The notes under the pieces: generated by a model
Databases searched by the model: none
What the model was told of the DNA's origin: nothing
The model's input: only the letters and a program-made list of their open reading frames with translations
Shown here: positions 59,780-64,000 of the stretch, one piece after another
Numbering within the stretch: the first letter of the stretch is position 1
How the letters are laid out: the number at the start of each line of letters is the position of its first letter
Origin: Planctomycetota bacterium
GTDB lineage: Bacteria > Planctomycetota > UBA1135 > UBA2386
Reading direction: 5' to 3'
DNA: 64,000 bases
Assembly: GCA_016716265.1 (NCBI GenBank)
Contig: JADJWQ010000006.1
Span: forward strand, 1,763,501 to 1,827,500
Position numbers and translations under genes: made by a program

Positions 59780-59929
59780 TGCCAGGCGCGATGCGGCATC
59801 ATCACCGCGTCGGCAACGTGCGGCGACCCGGCGCCGGCACGCTGCTGACGGCGATCGTCCCTTCCGCGACCGGCACCGGCCCGACTCGGCCGGGTCGCAG
59901 ACCGGCTGCGCTGCCGGTACGGTGCCCGC

Positions 59930-62900
59930 GTGCGCACCCTCCTCCTCCTGCTGCTCGCGGCCGCGCCCCTCGCCGCGCAGTTCCCGCTCCATTGGCAGCC
60001 GCCGGCCGCCGAGCCGCCGCCGGGACCGATCGCGTGGCCGGAGGCCGCCGCGCACCTGCCCGAGCGCGCCCTGACCATCGCCGCGTGGGTGCGCGTCGAC
60101 GCCTTCCCCGAGTGGACCGGCATCTTCAGCGCGCTGCAGGACAACGGCGGCTTCGAGCAGGGCGTGCTGCTCGGCCTGCGGCGCAACCGGTTCACGTTCG
60201 GCCTCGCCGCCCGCGACTCCGGCGACGCCGACGGCACGTTGACCTACCTCGATGCGAAGACCTTCGCCGAGCCGGGCCGCTGGACCTTCGTCTGCGCGAC
60301 CTACGACGGCACGACGATGCGGCTGTGGATCGACGGTGAGCTGCAGGGCGAGTCGACCGAGCAGAACGGCAACGTCTGGTATCCCGAGGCGCTCACGGTC
60401 GCGCTGAACAGCTACGTCGACGCCAACGAGACCCACCCGCTGCAGGGTCGGCTCGGCGACGTGTGGCTCGACGGCCGCGCGTACCCGGAGCGCCAGATCG
60501 CCGCGCTGCTCGCGCGGAGCCGGGCGGACCGGCCGCCCGCACCGGCGCGCACCGTCGCCTGGGAGGGCGTGCGGCGGCTCGTCGACGGCGAGCTGGTCGG
60601 CGACAGCGGCCGGGTGCGCGTCGCGACCGCGCAATACGTGCAACCGGTCGGCATCTCGTACGCGTGGCGCGCACGCCCGGTCGACGTCGCGTTGTCACCC
60701 GACGCGACCCTGGTCGCGGTGAAGGACAACACCGGCGTCGGCATCTTCGCCGCGGCGCCGTTCGCCCCCCGGCAACGGCTCGCCTTCCCGGCCGGCGGCG
60801 GCTCGATGCACGGCATCGCGTTCTCGGCGGACGGCACGCGGCTGTGGGCGACCACCGCCCAATCGGCATTGTTCGAGGCGCGGCGGACCGGCGAGACGTG
60901 GAGCTGGGCACGCGAGATCGCGCTGCCCGGTCCGGACGGCAACGGCGCCTCGCACGCGACCGGCATCGCCGAGGACGCCGCGCACGGCCGGCTGTGGGTG
61001 TGCCTGTCGCGCGACGACGCGCTCGCCGAGGTCGATCTCGAGCGCGGCGAGGTCGTGCGCCGGATCCCGGTCGGGATCGCGCCGTTCGACGTCGTGCTGC
61101 TGCCCGGCGGCGAGCGCGCGGTCGTCAGCAACTGGGGCGGGCGCCGGCCGCGCGACGGCGAGCGGACCGCGCCGTCGAGCGGCTCCGACGTGCTGATCGA
61201 CGAGCGCGGCGTCGCGTGCAGCGGCACGGTCGGGCTGGTCGAGCTGGCCGCCGGGGCGCAGATCACCGAGGTCGCCACCGGACTGCACCCCGCCGACCTC
61301 GTGCTGGACGCGGCGGGCGACCGCGTCTACGTCGCCAACGCGAACTCCGACACCGTGACGGTGCTGCGCGCATCGACGTTGGACGTGGTCGCGACGCTTC
61401 TCGCACGGCCGTCGCCGGACCTTCCGTACGGCTCGGCGACCAACGCGCTCGCGCTGACACCCGACCGCCTGACGCTGCTCGCCGCGAACGGCGGCAACAA
61501 CGCGCTCGCGGTGTTCCGGCGCCCCGCCGCCGACGGCGACGACTGGCGACTCGACGGCTTCGTGCCGACCGCGTGGTATCCGGGTGGCGTCGCCGCCGGG
61601 CCCGGTGCCGTGTTCGTCGCCGACACGAAGGGGCTCGGCTCGCGCGGCGACGACACGTCGAAGCGCAGCGTGTACTCCTACACTGGCGTCGCGTCGCGGA
61701 TCGCGTGGCCGCCGAGCGACGACCTGCTCGCCGACTGGTCCGACCGCGTCCGCACCGACGCGCGTGCGCCGGCCGCATTGCGGGCACTGCAGCGCAGCGA
61801 CGCCGCGAGGACGACGCCGCCGGTCCCGGTCCCGGCGCGCATCGGCGAGCCCAGCGTGATCCGGCACGTCGTCTACGTCATCAAGGAGAACCGCACCTAC
61901 GACCAGGTGCTCGGCGACCTGCCCCAGGGCAATGGCGACCCCGCACTGTGCATCTTCCCCCGTCGCGTGACACCCAACCACCACGCGCTCGCCGAGCAGT
62001 TCGTGCTGCTCGACAACTTCTACTGCAACGGTGTGAACAGCGCGGACGGCCACAGCTGGGCGACCGAGGGCAACGTCACCGATCACCTGGAGAAGTCGTT
62101 CGGCGGCTTCACGCGCAGCTACACGTTCGGCGACGATCCGCTGACCTACAGCAGCACGGGGTTCGTCTGGGACAACGTGCTGCTCGCCGGGCTGTCGTTC
62201 CGCAACTACGGGGAGATGGACTACGCGGAGCCGGTCCCCGGCGATGCGACGTTCAAGCAGATCTTCGACGACCACGTCAGCGGTGCGGGCGCGATCCGCT
62301 TCGTCAAGAAGATCGGCGTCGAGACGGTGGCACGGCACACGTGCCCCGACTATCCGGGCTGGAACATGAAGATCCCCGATGTGTTGCGTGCCGACCGCTT
62401 CCTGGCCGAGCTCGCCACCGCCGAGCAGTCGGGCGATTGGTACGACTTCATGATCGTCTACCTGCCGCAGGACCACACGTCGGGGCTGACCAGGGGCATG
62501 CCGACGCCGGAGGCTCACGTCGCCGACAACGATCTCGCGCTCGGCAGGATCGTCGAGGGCATCTCGCGCAGCCGCTTCTGGAGCGAGACCTGCGTGTTCG
62601 TCGTCGAGGACGACCCGCAGAACGGCTTCGACCACGTCGACGGCCACCGCTCGCTGTGCCTCGTCGCGAGCCCGTACGCGCGGCGTGGCGCGGTGGTCAG
62701 CGAGTTCTACAACCAGACCTCGGTATTGCACACGATGCAGCGGATGCTGGGCCTGCCCGCGATGAACCAGCTGGACGCCGGCAGCCCGCTGATGACCGCC
62801 TGCTTCACGTCGACCTACGACGCGACGCCGTACACCGCGATCGAGCCGGACATCCCGCTCGACCGGCTCGCGCTCGCACCCGAGGACGCGCCACCGGAGC

Positions 62901-63097
62901 TGCGACCGCTGTACGCCGCGACGGCCGCACAGGACTTCGCCGGCTTCGACCGCGCCGACGAGGACGCCCTCAATCGCGTGCTGTGGCACGCCATCCGCGG
63001 CGCCGAGGCGCGCTACCCTGCGGAGCTGGCCGGCGCGCACGGAACCGGCCTCAGGGCTCTCGGACTCGTGCTCGCGGCGAGCGACGACGACGATTGA
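59930..63097 (+). CDS. Secreted LamG / beta-propeller / phosphoesterase fusion protein
   Basis: 1,055 residues from GTG 59930. Signal peptide ends APLAAQ-FPLHW. A LamG/concanavalin-like domain spans about 40-200 (RALTIAAWVRVDAFPEWTGI; RWTFVCATYDGTTMRLWIDG). A YVTN/YncE-type propeller follows, about 245-590 (PVDVALSPDATLVAVKDNTG; DRVYVANANSDTVTVLR). The C-terminal third is a phosphoesterase of the acid phosphatase/phospholipase C superfamily: VIKENRTYDQVLGDLPQGNG (metal and nucleophile Thr), DGHSWATEGNVTDHLEKSF, IVYLPQDHTSG and FVVEDDPQNGFDHVDGHR. Probably hydrolyses phosphoesters outside the cell and binds a polymer through LamG. Confidence 0.92.
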   Translation: MRTLLLLLLAAAPLAAQFPLHWQPPAAEPPPGPIAWPEAAAHLPERALTIAAWVRVDAFPEWTGIFSALQDNGGFEQGVLLGLRRNRFTFGLAARDSGDADGTLTYLDAKTFAEPGRWTFVCATYDGTTMRLWIDGELQGESTEQNGNVWYPEALTVALNSYVDANETHPLQGRLGDVWLDGRAYPERQIAALLARSRADRPPAPARTVAWEGVRRLVDGELVGDSGRVRVATAQYVQPVGISYAWRARPVDVALSPDATLVAVKDNTGVGIFAAAPFAPRQRLAFPAGGGSMHGIAFSADGTRLWATTAQSALFEARRTGETWSWAREIALPGPDGNGASHATGIAEDAAHGRLWVCLSRDDALAEVDLERGEVVRRIPVGIAPFDVVLLPGGERAVVSNWGGRRPRDGERTAPSSGSDVLIDERGVACSGTVGLVELAAGAQITEVATGLHPADLVLDAAGDRVYVANANSDTVTVLRASTLDVVATLLARPSPDLPYGSATNALALTPDRLTLLAANGGNNALAVFRRPAADGDDWRLDGFVPTAWYPGGVAAGPGAVFVADTKGLGSRGDDTSKRSVYSYTGVASRIAWPPSDDLLADWSDRVRTDARAPAALRALQRSDAARTTPPVPVPARIGEPSVIRHVVYVIKENRTYDQVLGDLPQGNGDPALCIFPRRVTPNHHALAEQFVLLDNFYCNGVNSADGHSWATEGNVTDHLEKSFGGFTRSYTFGDDPLTYSSTGFVWDNVLLAGLSFRNYGEMDYAEPVPGDATFKQIFDDHVSGAGAIRFVKKIGVETVARHTCPDYPGWNMKIPDVLRADRFLAELATAEQSGDWYDFMIVYLPQDHTSGLTRGMPTPEAHVADNDLALGRIVEGISRSRFWSETCVFVVEDDPQNGFDHVDGHRSLCLVASPYARRGAVVSEFYNQTSVLHTMQRMLGLPAMNQLDAGSPLMTACFTSTYDATPYTAIEPDIPLDRLALAPEDAPPELRPLYAATAAQDFAGFDRADEDALNRVLWHAIRGAEARYPAELAGAHGTGLRALGLVLAASDDDD

Positions 63098-63112
63098 GCA
63101 CTGCTCCGCGCG

Positions 63113-64000
63113 TCACGGCCAGGGCTCGCCCGCGTAGCAGCGCCGGATCCGCTCCCAGGCGAACCGCGCCACCTCCCGCCCGAGCGCGAGCCCGGCGACG
63201 TTGTCGGCCTGGATGTGGTAGCCGCCCATCACGCGCGAGATGCCGGCCATCTCGGCGGTGGCCGTGAACGTCGGCAGGCGCAGCACGACGTCGCAGGAGC
63301 GGTGCGCGTCGCCGAGCAGCTCGGCCAGTGGGCGGCCGTCGAGCTGCTGCATCTCGAGGCACGAGAAGCCCGGCTCGGTCAGGTCGCCGGCGTGACGCGG
63401 CTCGGTGAGACCGCACTCGTCGCTGCCGGTGAACAGCTTCAAGAGCTCCGCGCAGGCGCCGCTGACGCAGCTGTGGCCCGACACGTAGCCGGGGAACGGC
63501 GGGGTGATGAACGTCGACGGCGAATACGGGTGCCAGGCGCTCGCCGGCACGTCGGTCACCCCGCGGCCGGGGCCGGCCCAGCCCTTCAGCGTCTCGCCGG
63601 CGTGCAGCACGCGCACGAGCGTCCAGGGCCGCGAGCTGTCGTAGTAGCGCTTGCTGTCCCAGGCGGCGATGAAGGCGTCGAAGGCGACGTTCGCGACGGC
63701 GAAGAACAGCTTGACGTCGCGATCGAGATCGTTGCGGTCGCGGACCGAGATCGCCTGCGCGAACCGCAACCAGTGACCCGATTGGCCCGTCGACCGCGGC
63801 CCGTCGCGCATGAACTCGACGATCGCCTTCTGCTCCGGCGTCAGGCTCGCATTGAAGTCGATGCACTCCTGCACCTCGTCCGCGAGCTGCTGGGAGCCGA
63901 CCAGCGGTGGTGGCCCCGGCCGGAAGCGATCCGAGCGGTCGAGCGCGAAGGGCCGCACGCGATACCAGTGCGGGGTCAGGAAGCCGAGGACGACGGTGCT
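63113..64000 (-). CDS. Vanadium-dependent haloperoxidase / PAP2-type secreted enzyme (partial, 5' end beyond window)
   Basis: The frame is open through the right edge and reads TPHWYRVRPFALDRSDRFRP, then to the TGA at 63113. All three vanadate/phosphate-binding signatures are present: K-x6-RP (KRYYDSSRP), P-x-x-x-S-GH (PFPGYVSGHS) and SR-x5-H (SRVMGGYH). The first motif is exact. The family oxidises halides with H2O2 or acts as an acid phosphatase of the same fold. Many homologues are exported; the N-terminus needed to see a signal peptide lies outside. Convergent with the phosphoesterase fusion gene, 15 bp apart. Confidence 0.9.
   Translation of the reverse strand, partial: STVVLGFLTPHWYRVRPFALDRSDRFRPGPPPLVGSQQLADEVQECIDFNASLTPEQKAIVEFMRDGPRSTGQSGHWLRFAQAISVRDRNDLDRDVKLFFAVANVAFDAFIAAWDSKRYYDSSRPWTLVRVLHAGETLKGWAGPGRGVTDVPASAWHPYSPSTFITPPFPGYVSGHSCVSGACAELLKLFTGSDECGLTEPRHAGDLTEPGFSCLEMQQLDGRPLAELLGDAHRSCDVVLRLPTFTATAEMAGISRVMGGYHIQADNVAGLALGREVARFAWERIRRCYAGEPWP

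Overview
The window is about 70% GC, densely coded and has no rRNA or tRNA gene that I can see. The gene content points to an uncultivated Planctomycetota-like bacterium. It has a giant Ser/Thr kinase with a formylglycine-generating-enzyme-like (FGE) C-terminus, a sulfatase, a 2,114-residue RHS/YD protein, an STAS-MlaE/MCE lipid-transport operon, and signal peptides that nearly all end in Ala-Gln. It also holds debris of a C-terminal domain that I associate with secreted planctomycete proteins. The phylum is an inference from gene content, not a demonstrated fact. LAYOUT: 1-8162 is a lipid-modification locus of two divergent operons. The right arm encodes a desaturase, an FAD oxidoreductase, DUF1365, a cyclopropane-fatty-acid (CFA) synthase and DUF2878, with every junction overlapping. 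The left arm encodes a DUF1295 membrane protein, a second CFA-like methyltransferase and a thioredoxin-fold protein whose active site holds an in-frame TGA (U-I-F-C), so it is almost certainly a selenoprotein. 8148-12074 (minus) is a persulfide/peroxide operon: 1-Cys peroxiredoxin, persulfide dioxygenase-rhodanese, TauE/SafE permease and a zinc-ribbon/TlpA-like membrane protein. 12304-18417 holds a DCC oxidoreductase, the kinase-FGE giant with three ~330-residue internal repeats, and a coupled lipoprotein. 18458-23954 holds a PAS sigma-54 activator divergent from an Mla operon, then a rhodanese. 24209-31375 holds a small secreted protein, a radical SAM/methyltransferase pair, a ZU5-like lipoprotein, a ferritin-like protein, a sulfatase and a small membrane protein. 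31376-32450 is gene-poor and contains a dispersed palindromic repeat and an IS91 fragment. 32451-37288 is a coupled pair of large membrane proteins, each with alternating membrane blocks and GldG/glutamine-amidotransferase-like domains. 37339-43683 is the RHS giant. 43684-49105 is a decayed accessory island: signal-peptide stub, chimeric propeller/FGE fragment, Uma2 nuclease, C-terminal-domain fragment and a frameshifted IS91 transposase. 49106-53897 holds an SGNH-like protein, an M28 peptidase and a secreted protein of unknown function. 54028-57078 is an Rrf2-regulated sulfonate/nitrate-type ABC importer with a visible operator. 57165-57260 is a six-unit 16-bp tandem repeat. 57247-64000 holds an ABC exporter, an alkyltransferase-like protein, a LamG/propeller/phosphoesterase fusion and a partial vanadium-haloperoxidase-type enzyme. 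Themes are lipid chemistry and lipid transport, sulfur/thiol redox, and large secreted or surface proteins. The standout observation is the UGA-encoded redox protein overlapping the end of a lipid methyltransferase gene. The next is a ~172-bp quasi-palindromic repeat present twice.
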